DNA from: Psychrobacter raelei
GTDB taxonomy: Bacteria > Pseudomonadota > Gammaproteobacteria > Pseudomonadales > Moraxellaceae
Assembly (NCBI RefSeq): GCF_022631235.3
Contig: NZ_CP093310.2
Coordinates: 2,790,001 to 2,854,000, forward strand
DNA length: 64,000 bases
Direction: 5' to 3'
The notes under the pieces are model-generated. The model was given only the letters and a program-made list of their open reading frames with translations. It was not told the origin of the DNA and did not search any database. Position numbers and translations under genes: made by a program. How positions within the stretch are numbered: position 1 is the first letter of the stretch; each line of letters begins with the position of its first letter. Positions 35,149-44,929 of this stretch are shown one piece after another.

Positions 35149-36192
35149 TTATAGCGCTACAGCCTGTCCAAGCCCATCACGCTTCGCCAATTGGGCAATC
35201 TTGAGTGCCACAGCTGCATCAAAACTTGCAGCCCCCACAGATTTAAATAAGCTGAGCTTGCTCTTCGCCTGCTCATCGCTTAGCTGTAATTTACCATTGA
35301 CCAAGTCCATTAGCTGGCCACTTAGCTCATCCCAGCCCCAATCGCAGTCAGCATTGTCATCGGCCTGAATTAGGTCACCCGCTTCATGCTTACCGCCCTC
35401 TAGATCATCGATTACCACATAGTCACAAGCGGCAATTACCGAATCACTCACCTCTTTCATATGCGGCTGATAAGCACCGACCGCATTAATATGCGCATTG
35501 GGTTTAATCTGCTCGATTTCAAACAGCCCTTGGGTGGCCCGTGTGGCCAAATTAATCACATCCGCCTCTGCCACAGCCGCTTCAATAGACTCACATACCT
35601 TAACGCTGATACCTTGCTGGGCCCACTGTGGGTAATCAGCAATAAACTGTGCTTTAAACTGCTGGGCTTTATCACCACTGCGGTTCCATAAGTTCACTTG
35701 GCGAATATTAGGACATACGGTTAACACCGCATTAAGCTGTTCATAGGCCATGCCGCCGGTGCCAATGACAGCCACAGTTTGGCTCTCAGGATTGGCCAAG
35801 TACTTAGTGGCAACCCCAGACAAAGCCGCCGTACGAACTTGAGTGACATAGATGCCATCCATAAATGCCAAGGTATCCCCTGTCGCAGTATCTGATACGG
35901 TAATGGTAGCCACAGTAGTTGGCTTCTGGCGCTGCGGATTGTCTGGGCAAATAGTGACCAATTTGACCACAGCATACTCCTGCTCGCCATCGAATACGAC
36001 AGAGGGCATGGATAAGTGCGAGCCTTGCTGATGCGTGTCTGAATCTTTATTGGTGGGAATGACCAAGCGCTCGGGCGTCTTGACCCAATTTGGGTGCTCA
36101 GTCTGACGGATGAGTAGCTGTTCAATGGCCTCAATTGCCATGGGCATAGTCAGCTGCTGCTTAACGGTTTCCATGTTTAATACTTGCATCAT
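35149..36192 (-). CDS. Ornithine cyclodeaminase/mu-crystallin family protein
   Basis: The 347-residue protein has a Rossmann NAD(P)-binding motif GTGGMAYEQL near residue 140 and family features VKLVTICPDNP, GIYVTQVRTAALSGVATKYL and VIDDLEGGKHEAGDL. Members include ornithine cyclodeaminase, ketimine reductase and pyrroline-2-carboxylate reductase; the substrate cannot be decided from what I see. The residues QVRTAA-G are the common substrate-binding core. Confidence 0.85.
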   Translation of the reverse strand: MMQVLNMETVKQQLTMPMAIEAIEQLLIRQTEHPNWVKTPERLVIPTNKDSDTHQQGSHLSMPSVVFDGEQEYAVVKLVTICPDNPQRQKPTTVATITVSDTATGDTLAFMDGIYVTQVRTAALSGVATKYLANPESQTVAVIGTGGMAYEQLNAVLTVCPNIRQVNLWNRSGDKAQQFKAQFIADYPQWAQQGISVKVCESIEAAVAEADVINLATRATQGLFEIEQIKPNAHINAVGAYQPHMKEVSDSVIAACDYVVIDDLEGGKHEAGDLIQADDNADCDWGWDELSGQLMDLVNGKLQLSDEQAKSKLSLFKSVGAASFDAAVALKIAQLAKRDGLGQAVAL

Positions 36193-36332
36193 TATTCCTT
36201 TATCATTTTATTTATAGATATATTATAAAGGAAGTATGCTAGCAGCACACAGCGGGCGCAAACAATAGGCGAAATGTCAAATTTTGTCAGAATACCTCAA
36301 CGCTAAGCCCGCTGTTAATACACTACTTTGGG

Positions 36333-37676
36333 CTATATTGCCTGATCAGATCGTTTGATAACAAAACCCAGCAGTGCCATTAAAATGGTCGGTACTATCC
36401 AGCCTAAGCCCAGCTCAGCCATAGGCAGCTTCTCAATTAAGCTGTGCCAAGGCAGTGGGCTGCTCACCAAATTGCTCAGCATGTCATTAAAGGCGAACAA
36501 GGTGGCTGTTCCTACACCGAACACATAGGTCAAAGGATGCTTGGCAATCATAGGATGTATCAAAGACAACAGAACTAAGGCGATACTAATGGGATATAAA
36601 AATACCATAATGGGCACCGCTATGGCCAAGATGCTGTCTAGTCCAAGATTTGAGAACAAAGCACCCAGCACAGTGAAGATGAGCACATAAACGCCATAAC
36701 CAATCTTAGGATAGACTTGATTGGCAAAGCTTGAACAGGCATTAATTAAGCCAATACAGGTGGTTAAACAGGCCAAAATAACAATCATACCAAAGGCCAC
36801 GTTCCCAGCATTGCCCATCAGTTGCGTGGCAGCACTCGATAGCAGCACCGCTCCATTTTCATAGCCCTCAGGACGATACATACCACGGCCAATCCAAGCC
36901 AGGCCAAAGTAAATCAGACCCAAAAATAGACCCGCCACCAATGAGGACTGAATCATTACTTTAACCAACTGCTGGGGCGCCAAAGGTGCCTGACCCGCCG
37001 CCTTAGTCGAGCCCATAATGGCATTGGCCAATACCGTACCAAAGGCCAGGCCTGCCAGCGCATCCAACGTAAAATAGCCCTCGATAATGCCCGCTGACAG
37101 AGGATTGCTGTTAAATTGCTCTGAGGGCGCATGCACGCTTGGCGTCAGATGCATAAAAGCCAGACCGCAAAGCAGTGCAATCACCCCGAGCAGTACCGGC
37201 GTCAATACCTTACCAATGATATCCACCAAGCGACCTGATTTAAGGGCGCATAAATAACACACGCTAAAAAACACCACCACATAAGTAATCAGACTTATGC
37301 CCTCTGGCAAGTTTATAAAGTGGCGAAAGCCCATCTCATAACCCACGTTAGCAGCGCGCGGAATACCGTACATCGCACCAATAGACAGATAAATTAAGAT
37401 GGCAAAAACATAAGCAAATACCGGATGCACTCGGCACCCCAAACCCAACAACCCTCCACTAGACTTGGCAATGGCAATGAGGCTGAGCATTGGTAGTGCA
37501 ATGGCAGTAACGATAAAACCGATGACCGCAGGCGTAAAGTTAAGCCCAGCATTCATCCCCAACATAGGCGGAAAAATTAAATTACCGGCACCAAAAAAGA
37601 AGGACAACAGCATAAACCCTAAGAATAAGGGATTGCTGGCTGAGGAAGAGGGGTTGACTGCGTGATCTTTGTCCAT
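36333..37676 (-). CDS. brnQ: Branched-chain amino acid transporter BrnQ
   Basis: The protein, 447 residues from the ATG at 37676, has about twelve membrane helices and the LIVCS-family start LGFMLLSFFFGAGNLIFPPMLGM, with GYFTLDALAGLAFG and TTCIGLINACSSFA later. It imports Leu, Ile and Val with a cation. AGGTGG lies about 8 bases before this ATG; a longer form starting at 37793 would overlap the upstream gene and lengthen the protein by 39 atypical residues. Confidence 0.92.
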   Translation of the reverse strand: MDKDHAVNPSSSASNPLFLGFMLLSFFFGAGNLIFPPMLGMNAGLNFTPAVIGFIVTAIALPMLSLIAIAKSSGGLLGLGCRVHPVFAYVFAILIYLSIGAMYGIPRAANVGYEMGFRHFINLPEGISLITYVVVFFSVCYLCALKSGRLVDIIGKVLTPVLLGVIALLCGLAFMHLTPSVHAPSEQFNSNPLSAGIIEGYFTLDALAGLAFGTVLANAIMGSTKAAGQAPLAPQQLVKVMIQSSLVAGLFLGLIYFGLAWIGRGMYRPEGYENGAVLLSSAATQLMGNAGNVAFGMIVILACLTTCIGLINACSSFANQVYPKIGYGVYVLIFTVLGALFSNLGLDSILAIAVPIMVFLYPISIALVLLSLIHPMIAKHPLTYVFGVGTATLFAFNDMLSNLVSSPLPWHSLIEKLPMAELGLGWIVPTILMALLGFVIKRSDQAI

Positions 37677-37779
37677 GAAGGGGCCACCTGATTGAATCCG
37701 GCACATCGTATATGCACTAAAAAATGGCCAATTGTATAGCAACACCAAGCGTATGGCAAAAACTACTGATATCAGCGCT

Positions 37780-38130
37780 TTAGCCCCAGCCAAGTAGGCC
37801 TTTTACGCACAGTAGCAGCAGCGCTGAGATGCCCAGTCCCAATGCCCCTGCTCGCTTAAAAACAGGATTGGGCATCTTTAGACTCAAGGTCGTGTAGATA
37901 ATTAACAGATAACTGCTAAAGGGTAACAGCAGCAATACCATGATTAAATAACCAAACCAAGGCCAATGTTTTATGGGCTCAAAATGCAAAGTCAGAGTCA
38001 ATAGCAGCGCCAAAAGATAACCTAGCATAACAAGACTGGCATAAATGGCTGCCCTATCTAGCAACTTATGACGCCGCCACAATAACCATAAAGCTGGCAG
38101 AAGTAATAACAGTAGCAGCTTTATTATCAT
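37780..38130 (-). CDS. Small hypothetical membrane protein
   Basis: This 116-residue protein is not recognised. It consists almost entirely of three or four hydrophobic helices (a Leu-rich start, about 28-50, 57-80, 93-113) with short basic loops such as LWRRHKLLDRA. It lies just upstream of brnQ on the same strand; the gap to the chosen brnQ start is about 100 bases. Confidence 0.65.
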   Translation of the reverse strand: MIIKLLLLLLLPALWLLWRRHKLLDRAAIYASLVMLGYLLALLLTLTLHFEPIKHWPWFGYLIMVLLLLPFSSYLLIIYTTLSLKMPNPVFKRAGALGLGISALLLLCVKGLLGWG

Positions 38131-38180
38131 AGTTTTATTATCATAGTTTTGACGTCTTAGAAGTAAGTTAGGTAAATAGG

Positions 38181-39656
38181 CTAATGTTGGCCATGTTGTG
38201 ACTGCTGCTGATCCCAGTCATCGGCCGCTTTAAGCATCTTTTTGATCAGTATCGCCGATAAAAAAGCCACCACAGTGAGCACAACCGCAAAGATTGTAAG
38301 CGTCATAAAGAACCCACCGTAACTCTCTACCGCTATTGCTTGGGTCAGCTTAGTCCCTTTATCCAAAGCAATTGAAGTTGAAAACACCGCCCCAATAATG
38401 CCGCTCACTGCCATAGCCACCATAAATAGGCTCACTGAAAAGCTGGCAATGGCCTTGGGCGCAACTGATAAAATATATGCCACCACCAGACTGCCTACCA
38501 CCACCTCAGCAAAGGCTTGGAAGAAATGTACCAGTAAAAATATCTCTGGTCTTAAAATGGTATCAGGGCCAATGTGCAATAAAGAGACGGTTAAGATAGC
38601 GAAAGCTATGGTCGTTAGAATAAAGGCCACACCCACTTTGACCGGTGTGCTTAAGAAGATATCCCGCTTCTCTAAACGATTGGTAATAAAAGCAATCACA
38701 GGACCTGCCACTGCACACCATAGGGGGTTCATAACCAACGAGCCTTCTGGCTGAATTGGAATTATGCCAAATAAATCACCACGCATGGTGTTAATCGCCA
38801 CGATATTCATTGAGGTCATCATCTGCCCGTAGTACACAAAAAAGGCGATACTCAATAGCACCATGATCAAGATAGTTCCCATACGCAGCGCCGTTGATCG
38901 GGCAGCTTTGAGCATCAATACCACAAAATAACCTATCGCTGCAGCACTGATGGCATAAACAATGTATTGCCCTATATCCATGTCACTAAACATATAAAAT
39001 ACAACGGCAATCATTAATGCACTAAGCCCAAAAAACTTTAGCCAGCTTTGTACAGAAACCGGTGTTTTATCAATCTCATCAGCATGGGTGACCAAGGGTT
39101 TGCGTATCAATAATAGGGATAACACACCCAGCCCCGCCATAATGGCTGAGAGCATAAAGTTACCTTTATAGCCAATAATCAACGTCAAAAACGGAAACAC
39201 ATACTGACCCAAAAAAGCCCCTAAATTATTCACCGAATAGTTAATTGGATATACTTTTTCAAAGTCAGCTTGTGAGGCAAAAGTGGTCTGAAACAAGGTC
39301 GGATAATTGGGTGACATCAGCCCGCGGCCATAGCTGGCCAAAGCAATCCCCATTAAACTTAGCGGCACATTGACCCCTACGGCACTAATCATAAGCAGCA
39401 CATAACCCAAGGTAAAGGCGACATAGCCCACCACCAAGGAGCGGTACGCCCCCAAAAACTTATCACCAATAACGCCGCCAGCAATAGAAAACAAAGTGCC
39501 CACAGCACCAAAGGCACCAATAACCATCAAGGTATCAGCTTCACTGTACTGTAATTTTTCTAAGAAAAACGGAGTAAGGACAATCATTACCCCATAAAAC
39601 GAGAAGCCAAAACCCATTTGGCAAAACATCATTACTAGGTTTCTTTTATTAAACAC
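38181..39656 (-). CDS. POT/PTR-family peptide transporter
   Basis: The 491-residue protein has about 12-14 membrane helices and looks like a proton-dependent oligopeptide transporter: FGFSFYGVMIVLTPFFLEKL in helix 1, GGVIGDKFLGAYRSL between helices 2 and 3, and INYSVNNLGAFLGQY, corresponding to the FYxxINxG region. The ExxERFxYY motif of typical POT proteins is degenerate in helix 1, so its substrate range may differ. It ends in a His/Gln tail. It appears to be a single-gene unit, about 50 bases upstream of the small membrane protein gene on the same strand. Confidence 0.8.
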   Translation of the reverse strand: MFNKRNLVMMFCQMGFGFSFYGVMIVLTPFFLEKLQYSEADTLMVIGAFGAVGTLFSIAGGVIGDKFLGAYRSLVVGYVAFTLGYVLLMISAVGVNVPLSLMGIALASYGRGLMSPNYPTLFQTTFASQADFEKVYPINYSVNNLGAFLGQYVFPFLTLIIGYKGNFMLSAIMAGLGVLSLLLIRKPLVTHADEIDKTPVSVQSWLKFFGLSALMIAVVFYMFSDMDIGQYIVYAISAAAIGYFVVLMLKAARSTALRMGTILIMVLLSIAFFVYYGQMMTSMNIVAINTMRGDLFGIIPIQPEGSLVMNPLWCAVAGPVIAFITNRLEKRDIFLSTPVKVGVAFILTTIAFAILTVSLLHIGPDTILRPEIFLLVHFFQAFAEVVVGSLVVAYILSVAPKAIASFSVSLFMVAMAVSGIIGAVFSTSIALDKGTKLTQAIAVESYGGFFMTLTIFAVVLTVVAFLSAILIKKMLKAADDWDQQQSQHGQH

Positions 39657-39686
39657 TGGGTACCTCTCGCATGTGCAATCAAAAAA

Positions 39687-39713
39687 ATAAAGCCACCCAA
39701 ACGGTGACTTTAT
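39687..39713 (-). other. Hairpin upstream of the POT transporter gene
   Basis: ATAAAGCCACC and GGTGACTTTAT form an 11-base stem with one mismatch, followed on the minus strand by a T-run. It lies 30 bases before the transporter start, so it may be a second terminator of the lipoprotein unit or a leader structure. Confidence 0.5.
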
Positions 39714-39827
39714 TATGGCTGTTAAGGATAGATAATTTCGAATTTCGACAGAAATCGGCTATTTTATCTTAATTCGGCACTCATGGTTAAGCCAAATACT
39801 CGGTTTTTGATGAAATACTGCGTCTAC

Positions 39828-39858
39828 AAAAAAGGCCACTGATTTTCATCAGCAGCCT
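39828..39858 (-). terminator. Terminator of the lipoprotein pair
   Basis: An imperfect stem (AGGC..CTGAT with ATCAG..GCCT) is followed on the minus strand by a run of six Ts, 38 bases after the small lipoprotein stop. Confidence 0.6.
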
Positions 39859-39895
39859 GTTATCAATTGCTTGTAAAGTCACCATTAATCTGTGT

Positions 39896-40009
39896 TTAAT
39901 GTCCGGTAGTGCCGCCCACCAATCCAGTGACTGTGCACGCACTCAAAAATATCGAGCTGGTTAGTATAATGGCCAATGCCCGTGTGGTCTTGTTAATTAA
40001 AGTTAGCAT
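39896..40009 (-). CDS. Small 37-residue lipoprotein
   Basis: The predicted product is only 37 residues: a basic start (MLTLINKTTR), a hydrophobic segment and the lipobox LSAC near residue 25, then a mature part of about 13 residues with VTGLVGGTTGH. The size and plan recall entericidin-like or VirB7-like small lipoproteins, but I do not see specific homology. Support comes from a perfect AAGGAG five bases before the ATG, a lipobox in the correct position and a downstream terminator. It starts 14 bases after the stop of the larger lipoprotein gene, so the two form an operon. Confidence 0.75.
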   Translation of the reverse strand: MLTLINKTTRALAIILTSSIFLSACTVTGLVGGTTGH

Positions 40010-40023
40010 AGCCGCTCCTTAAT

Positions 40024-40494
40024 TTATAGTGAGCAAACAGGCTCTAAACGGCTCTTATAAACATAAGAGTAATTTTGGCCATTTGGGTAAGCACGCTGTA
40101 GCTCAGGCTCATTAAAGGTCTGATTTAACATAAGCGATTGTTTTGGCGCAAACTTAGTGGCCTTGATATAAGAAAAAACAGGCTGATTTTGATACTGTAG
40201 TCCAACGGCGTTAGCAGTCGGTACCAGCTTATATTGCTCCATGCCTATTTGCTGATAAGTACCGTCAGCATAGCACTTAAAGCGGTAATTCTGGCTCATG
40301 CCATTGTTGAAGCTGACGACTGATGCCTCGCCATTTATCGCTGAGGTCATGGCCCAATAGCCCTCAGATATGCCTTGAGGCAACTGGTAGGCAATGCTAG
40401 TTGAATTGGGCGCCATACCAGTGCTGGCACAGCTTGATAAAAATAGGGCGCTACTGATGATGGTAGCAGCTGAAATCTTCATACGATGACTCAT
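40024..40494 (-). CDS. Hypothetical lipoprotein
   Basis: The 156-residue protein starts with a signal peptide and lipobox LSSC near residue 22. The mature part has no motif I recognise; it looks beta-rich with YRFKCYADGTYQQIGMEQYK and a C-terminal Cys. AGAGGA lies 7 bases before the ATG. Its upstream region carries the 16-base tandem repeat at 40546-40621, which contains promoter-like hexamers. It is followed by the small lipoprotein gene. Confidence 0.75.
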   Translation of the reverse strand: MSHRMKISAATIISSALFLSSCASTGMAPNSTSIAYQLPQGISEGYWAMTSAINGEASVVSFNNGMSQNYRFKCYADGTYQQIGMEQYKLVPTANAVGLQYQNQPVFSYIKATKFAPKQSLMLNQTFNEPELQRAYPNGQNYSYVYKSRLEPVCSL

Positions 40495-40545
40495 AATCGT
40501 TCCTCTGATTCAATCCTTGATAAGGAGAAGGTAGGTAAACAGTAA

Positions 40546-40621
40546 CTATTAGCAATTTACTATGTTAGCAATTTACTATGTTAGCAATTTACTATGTTAG
40601 CAACTTACTATGGTAGCTTAC
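40546..40621 (-). repeat. 16-base tandem repeat with promoter-like elements
   Basis: The plus-strand unit TATGTTAGCAATTTAC occurs at 40561, 40577 and 40593 (one mismatch), with partial copies on both sides. Read on the minus strand each unit holds TTGCTA and ACATAGT, and a TTGCTA in one unit is spaced 17 bases from a CATAGT in the next, so the array looks like overlapping promoters for the lipoprotein gene starting at 40494. Confidence 0.85.
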
Positions 40622-40728
40622 TTTGCTGTGCCAATCGTTTACCAACTTAGGTGTCATTGTAGGTTTTTTATGTTTAATCGATAACTATTGATTGGGTATA
40701 AATACCCTGTTTAGCCGTAAACTTAACT

Positions 40729-40767
40729 AAAAAAATGGCGACCCCAATATAAAATTGAAGCCGCCAT
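40729..40767 (-). terminator. Terminator of valS
   Basis: TGGCG and CGCCA arms, with an inner CCAAT/ATTG-like pairing, are followed on the minus strand by a run of seven Ts. Confidence 0.6.
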
Positions 40768-40823
40768 AATAAGGTAAATACAAAATAAAAACAGTAAAGC
40801 TAGCTGTCCAATGACTTTAGCGA

Positions 40824-43754
40824 TTATAGTGCTTTAAGCTGAGCCATCTGTTCGCTCATCACTTTTAACTGACCTTCAAGTTCCTCAAGCTTGGCTTTTT
40901 CTGCAGCAACCACTTCAGCAGGGGCTTTACTAACAAAGCCTTCATTACCCAACTTACGTGCGATGCCATCCGCCTGCTTTTGCAGTTTTTCTTGTGCTTT
41001 TGACAGACGACCTAGCTCAGCTGTTGGGTCAATAAGACCTTTCATCGGTACCATCACCCGCAGCTTGCCGACCATACTAGAGGAGGATAATGGCACTTCA
41101 TCACCGTCATTTAGGATGGTTAGGCTCTCAACTTTGGCCAGCGCTTTAAACTGGTTTTCAATACGATGTAGGCGCTCAGTTTGCTCCGCTGTGATGTTCT
41201 CAAGCAGTACCGGCAGACGTACTGCGTTACCCAGCTTCATCTCACCACGGATGTTGCGTACGCCAGCGATAAGCTCTTGTAACCAGGTCATATCGGCTTC
41301 AACTTGAGCGTTGATTTGCGACTCATTGACCTCAGGGAACTGGGCAATCATAATGCTGTCAGTATCTCTGCGCTCTAATAGCGGTGCAATGGTCTGCCAA
41401 ATCTGTTCTGTCAAATACGGCATGACAGGGTGAGCAAAGCGCATCGCCGTCTCTAATACATGTAGCAGCACATAACGAATCTGCGCCTTACGCTCACTCG
41501 ATACCGTGTCATCATTTAAGCTGGCTTTAGCAAGCTCCACATACCAGTCACAGTACTCATTCCAGATAAATTCATAAATATCATGGCTGACCATATCTAA
41601 GCGATACTGCTCAAAGTGCTGCTTGATATTGGCAATGGTCGAATTTAGACGGCTGATAATCCACTGCTCAGGTAGCTCCCACACTTGGGTATTGGGCGCC
41701 TTATCGATGGCCAGCGCACTGCCCTCTTTGTCAACACAGTTCATCAGTACAAAGCGGCTGGCGTTCCAGATTTTGTTACAGAAGTTGCGATACCCTTCGA
41801 CACGTTTTAAATCAAAGTTAATGTCACGGCCGGTGCTGGCAAGCGAGGTAAAGGTAAATCGCAGCGCATCAGTACCAAAGGCTGGAATACCCTCTGGAAA
41901 CTCTTTGCGGGTTTGTTTTTCAATCTTGGCCGCATCTTTGGGGTTCATCATGTTGCTGGTGCGTTTTGCTACCAAAGATTCCAGATCAATACCATCAATC
42001 AGATCGATGGGGTCAAGCACATTACCTTTAGATTTTGACATCTTCTGGCCCTGACCATCACGCACCAAACCGTGCACGTAGACCGTCTTAAATGGTACTT
42101 GCGGCGTGCCATCTTCATTCTTCATAAAGTGCATGGTGAGCATAATCATACGCGCCACCCAGAAGAAGATAATATCAAAGCCGGTTACCAATACGCTGGT
42201 CGGGTGAAAAGTCTGTAGCGCTTTTTGGTCTTGTGATTCATCGCCCCAACCTAGGGTGCTAAAGGTCCATAGACCTGAGCTGAACCACGTGTCTAGCACG
42301 TCTTCATCTTGGCGCAGCTCAACGCTGTCATCAAGATTGTATTTGCTGCGTACTTCGGCCTCATCACGTGCCACATAAATGTTGTCGTCGTTGTCATACC
42401 AGGCTGGAATGCGATGACCCCACCACAATTGACGGCTGATACACCAGTCCTCAATGTTGTTCATCCATGCCATGTACATGTTTTTGTACTGTGCAGGCAC
42501 AAATTCAATACGGCCATCTTCCACCGCTTCAATCGACGGCTTCGCCAATTGCTCTACTGCCACATACCACTGATCGGTTAACCAAGGCTCAACGATAACC
42601 CCACTGCGATCACCGCGAGGCGCTTTAAGCTGATAGTCCTCGATTTGATCCAGCCAGCCCTCAGCCTGAGCCTGCTCAACCAACTGCTTACGAGCGTCAA
42701 AGCGCTCAACACCGGCATAAGCTTCAGGGGTTTTTTCAAGCTTAGGCTCACGGGTCTGCAGATCTGGATAAATCTCCATCTCAGGCAGTATATGGGCGTG
42801 TGCATCAAAGATATTGATAAGCGGTGTATTATGACGACGGCCAAGCTCATAGTCATTAAAATCATGCGCTGGGGTAATTTTTACCACACCGGTACCAAAG
42901 TCGCTTTCAACATAGTCATCAGCCACGATAGGCACTACGCGGCCGGTAATCGGCAAGGTAATGGTCTGGCCGACCAAGTGGGTATAGCGCTCATCTTTTG
43001 GGTTCACAGCTACTGCGGTATCACCAAGCAAGGTCTCAGGACGGGTGGTTGCTACCACAACATAATCTTTGCCGTCTTGGGTTTTGATAGATTTGTCAGT
43101 GAAATAGTAGCGAAAATGCCACAGTGAGCCTTTTTCGTCATGGTTTTCTACTTCTAAGTCTGACAGTGCGGTTTGAAACTTAGGATCCCAGTTCACCAGA
43201 CGCTTACCGCGGTAAATTAGACCTTCATCATGCAAGCGTACGAATACTTCTTTTACCGCGTTTGATAAGCCCTCGTCCATGGTAAAGCGTTCACGCGACC
43301 AATCCACGGATGAGCCCAAACGGCGAATCTGACGGGTAATGTTACCGCCCGACTCTTCTTTCCACTCCCAAACCTTATTGATAAAATCTTCACGAGTTAA
43401 ATCAGTACGCTTAATACCTTCTGCATTTAAACGGCGCTCTACCACCATCTGTGTGGCAATACCGGCATGGTCTGTGCCCGGCTGCCACAATGTATTGTCG
43501 CCCAGCATACGATGATAACGGGTGAGCGAGTCCATAATGGCATTGTTAAAACCATGACCCATGTGCAAGCTGCCAGTCACGTTAGGTGGTGGCAGGGCAA
43601 TAGAAAACGACTCATCGCTGTTATATTTGGGCTGAAAATAACCACTTTCTTCCCAGCGCTGATACATACCCTGTTCAACTTCACCGGGATTATAGGCGTT
43701 TTCAAGTTGTTTTAGGGCCGATTGAATAGAGGCAGTAAGATTTTGATTGCTCAT
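40824..43754 (-). CDS. valS: Valyl-tRNA synthetase
   Basis: The 976-residue class I synthetase has the HIGH motif as HMGH (64-67) in [14 protein letters not shown], the KMSKS motif near 571-575, the editing domain with the segment [21 protein letters not shown], and a C-terminal coiled coil (about 905-976) with [17 protein letters not shown]. It charges tRNA-Val and removes mischarged threonine. It is a single-gene unit. The full length and all motifs are intact. Confidence 0.98.
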   Translation of the reverse strand: MSNQNLTASIQSALKQLENAYNPGEVEQGMYQRWEESGYFQPKYNSDESFSIALPPPNVTGSLHMGHGFNNAIMDSLTRYHRMLGDNTLWQPGTDHAGIATQMVVERRLNAEGIKRTDLTREDFINKVWEWKEESGGNITRQIRRLGSSVDWSRERFTMDEGLSNAVKEVFVRLHDEGLIYRGKRLVNWDPKFQTALSDLEVENHDEKGSLWHFRYYFTDKSIKTQDGKDYVVVATTRPETLLGDTAVAVNPKDERYTHLVGQTITLPITGRVVPIVADDYVESDFGTGVVKITPAHDFNDYELGRRHNTPLINIFDAHAHILPEMEIYPDLQTREPKLEKTPEAYAGVERFDARKQLVEQAQAEGWLDQIEDYQLKAPRGDRSGVIVEPWLTDQWYVAVEQLAKPSIEAVEDGRIEFVPAQYKNMYMAWMNNIEDWCISRQLWWGHRIPAWYDNDDNIYVARDEAEVRSKYNLDDSVELRQDEDVLDTWFSSGLWTFSTLGWGDESQDQKALQTFHPTSVLVTGFDIIFFWVARMIMLTMHFMKNEDGTPQVPFKTVYVHGLVRDGQGQKMSKSKGNVLDPIDLIDGIDLESLVAKRTSNMMNPKDAAKIEKQTRKEFPEGIPAFGTDALRFTFTSLASTGRDINFDLKRVEGYRNFCNKIWNASRFVLMNCVDKEGSALAIDKAPNTQVWELPEQWIISRLNSTIANIKQHFEQYRLDMVSHDIYEFIWNEYCDWYVELAKASLNDDTVSSERKAQIRYVLLHVLETAMRFAHPVMPYLTEQIWQTIAPLLERRDTDSIMIAQFPEVNESQINAQVEADMTWLQELIAGVRNIRGEMKLGNAVRLPVLLENITAEQTERLHRIENQFKALAKVESLTILNDGDEVPLSSSSMVGKLRVMVPMKGLIDPTAELGRLSKAQEKLQKQADGIARKLGNEGFVSKAPAEVVAAEKAKLEELEGQLKVMSEQMAQLKAL

Positions 43755-43880
43755 AATAAAAGTGTCTTATTGTTGATGAGAAATTTATAAAATAAAGGCA
43801 GATACAAAGACGTTAATGGGTATGATTTTAACGCAGATAGCAGGATTTTGTTAGAGGTTAAGCCAATTTAGCTCAGAACG

Positions 43881-43921
43881 TCTTGACTTCCTGCCCTCCC
43901 TAAAATGAGGGGATTGCTACA
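43881..43921. mobile_element. Possible IS200/IS605 right-end relic
   Basis: The stretch contains TTGACTTCCTGCCCTCCC followed by TAAAATGAGGGGATTGCTAC, with CCCTC and GAGGG able to pair. From memory this resembles the conserved 3' end (right end and guide-RNA scaffold) of IS200/IS605-type elements that encode TnpB. No tnpA or tnpB gene is nearby, so it would be a solitary relic or a non-autonomous element. The match is by recollection only. Confidence 0.45.
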
Positions 43922-43938
43922 GCTAGACGATAAAACAG

Positions 43939-44430
43939 CTATAAGGGTAATGGCGGCGGGATTTTTGGATTGCCCACAGTATAAACCGCCGTGCCATAAG
44001 CAATGGCTTCCACCATACTTCCGCTAATATTGATACTGGTGACCTCCAAGCGCAGACCATAGACTTGATTGTAGCCCAAAAACTGCGCCTCAAGCTTCAT
44101 GCGAATTACCGCCTCACGCCGAGCCCTATCAAGTAGCGTCTCATAGGTGGTGAGGTTTTTACCAAACACATTAAGCACCCGAGCGACTATCATCTTAAAG
44201 TAATCTTGAGCAATCACCACACTGCCCATCACCAACACTGGCTGAGTGGCATCGGCAATGATCGGCTGATAAAAGCGCTCAGTTGAGACAATGATGTGCC
44301 CCAGCTCTTTTTCGGTGCTATCTAGACGCTTAAGATGATCATTTTCGTTATAACGACCAAACACCCATCCAATAAAAAACAGCCCAATAAAAACTATATT
44401 ATCGATAAAAAAGTCAAAAACAGTATCCAT
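43939..44430 (-). CDS. YbjQ-type protein with N-terminal membrane anchor
   Basis: This 163-residue protein has one hydrophobic helix at about 3-24, then a domain like YbjQ/UPF0145 (DUF74) with TYETLLDRARREAVIRMKLEAQ, LGYNQVYGLRLEVTSI and AIAYGTAVYTV. YbjQ proteins form rings and have been called heavy-metal-binding, although their job is not settled. It is paralogous to the product of 44492-44926, 61 bases upstream, and lacks the common GADAVVG core in exact form. Confidence 0.75.
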   Translation of the reverse strand: MDTVFDFFIDNIVFIGLFFIGWVFGRYNENDHLKRLDSTEKELGHIIVSTERFYQPIIADATQPVLVMGSVVIAQDYFKMIVARVLNVFGKNLTTYETLLDRARREAVIRMKLEAQFLGYNQVYGLRLEVTSINISGSMVEAIAYGTAVYTVGNPKIPPPLPL

Positions 44431-44491
44431 GAGCGCCGCCCCCTAGCTTAGGTCTTGAGTAAGACAGCCTGATTGACTCAACTTAAGCGAT

Positions 44492-44926
44492 CTAGTCATA
44501 CGGCGTATGGTCTATAGGCGGTAGTGGTGGTACGGTTATAGGCTCAGCAGGCGGCGCGCTTTGAGGTGCACTGCTTGGCTCAGCAACGCTCGCTGGCGCC
44601 GGATTGGCAACCGCTCTAACAGCAGTGCCATAGACAAAAAGCTCAGAGGCACCTTGAGCAATACTTGAGGTCGAAAAACGCAGTCCCACCACCGCATCAG
44701 CCCCTAGCGCCTCGGCCTTCGCCAACATGCGATCTATCGCCTCTTGCCGCGACTCTTCTAATAGCTCGGTATAAGCGGTCAATTCGCCACCCACGATATT
44801 TTTTAGGCTGGCAAAGATATCCTTACCCACATGCTTTGAGCGCACGGTACTGCCATACACCACATCTAATCGCTCAGTGATGGTGTAGCCTGGCAGGTGT
44901 TCAAGATTGGACAGTAGCACGCTCAT
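44492..44926 (-). CDS. YbjQ/UPF0145 family protein
   Basis: The 144-residue protein carries the family marks LPGYTITERLDVVYGSTVRS, TAYTELLEESRQEAIDRM and EALGADAVVGLRFSTSSI, and ends in a Pro/Ala/Ser-rich tail after residue 110. There is no signal peptide. An adjacent GTG (44929) could also start it; it begins 3 bases after the TAA of the YecA-type gene, so the three genes 45481-43939 look like one operon. Confidence 0.85.
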   Translation of the reverse strand: MSVLLSNLEHLPGYTITERLDVVYGSTVRSKHVGKDIFASLKNIVGGELTAYTELLEESRQEAIDRMLAKAEALGADAVVGLRFSTSSIAQGASELFVYGTAVRAVANPAPASVAEPSSAPQSAPPAEPITVPPLPPIDHTPYD

Positions 44927-44929
44927 CAC

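Larger units (their letters stand above)
40495..40823 (-). other. Gap between valS and the lipoprotein gene
   Basis: It holds the 16-base repeat, the valS terminator and AT-rich DNA. No gene is seen. Confidence 0.6.

Noticed and set aside
40546..40621. Tandem repeats considered as a CRISPR array
   Set aside because: Units are contiguous 16-mers without spacers and no cas genes are present.
42645..43127. 160-codon plus-strand frame inside valS
   Set aside because: Overlaps the intact, motif-complete valS coding strand; no ribosome site or family match.
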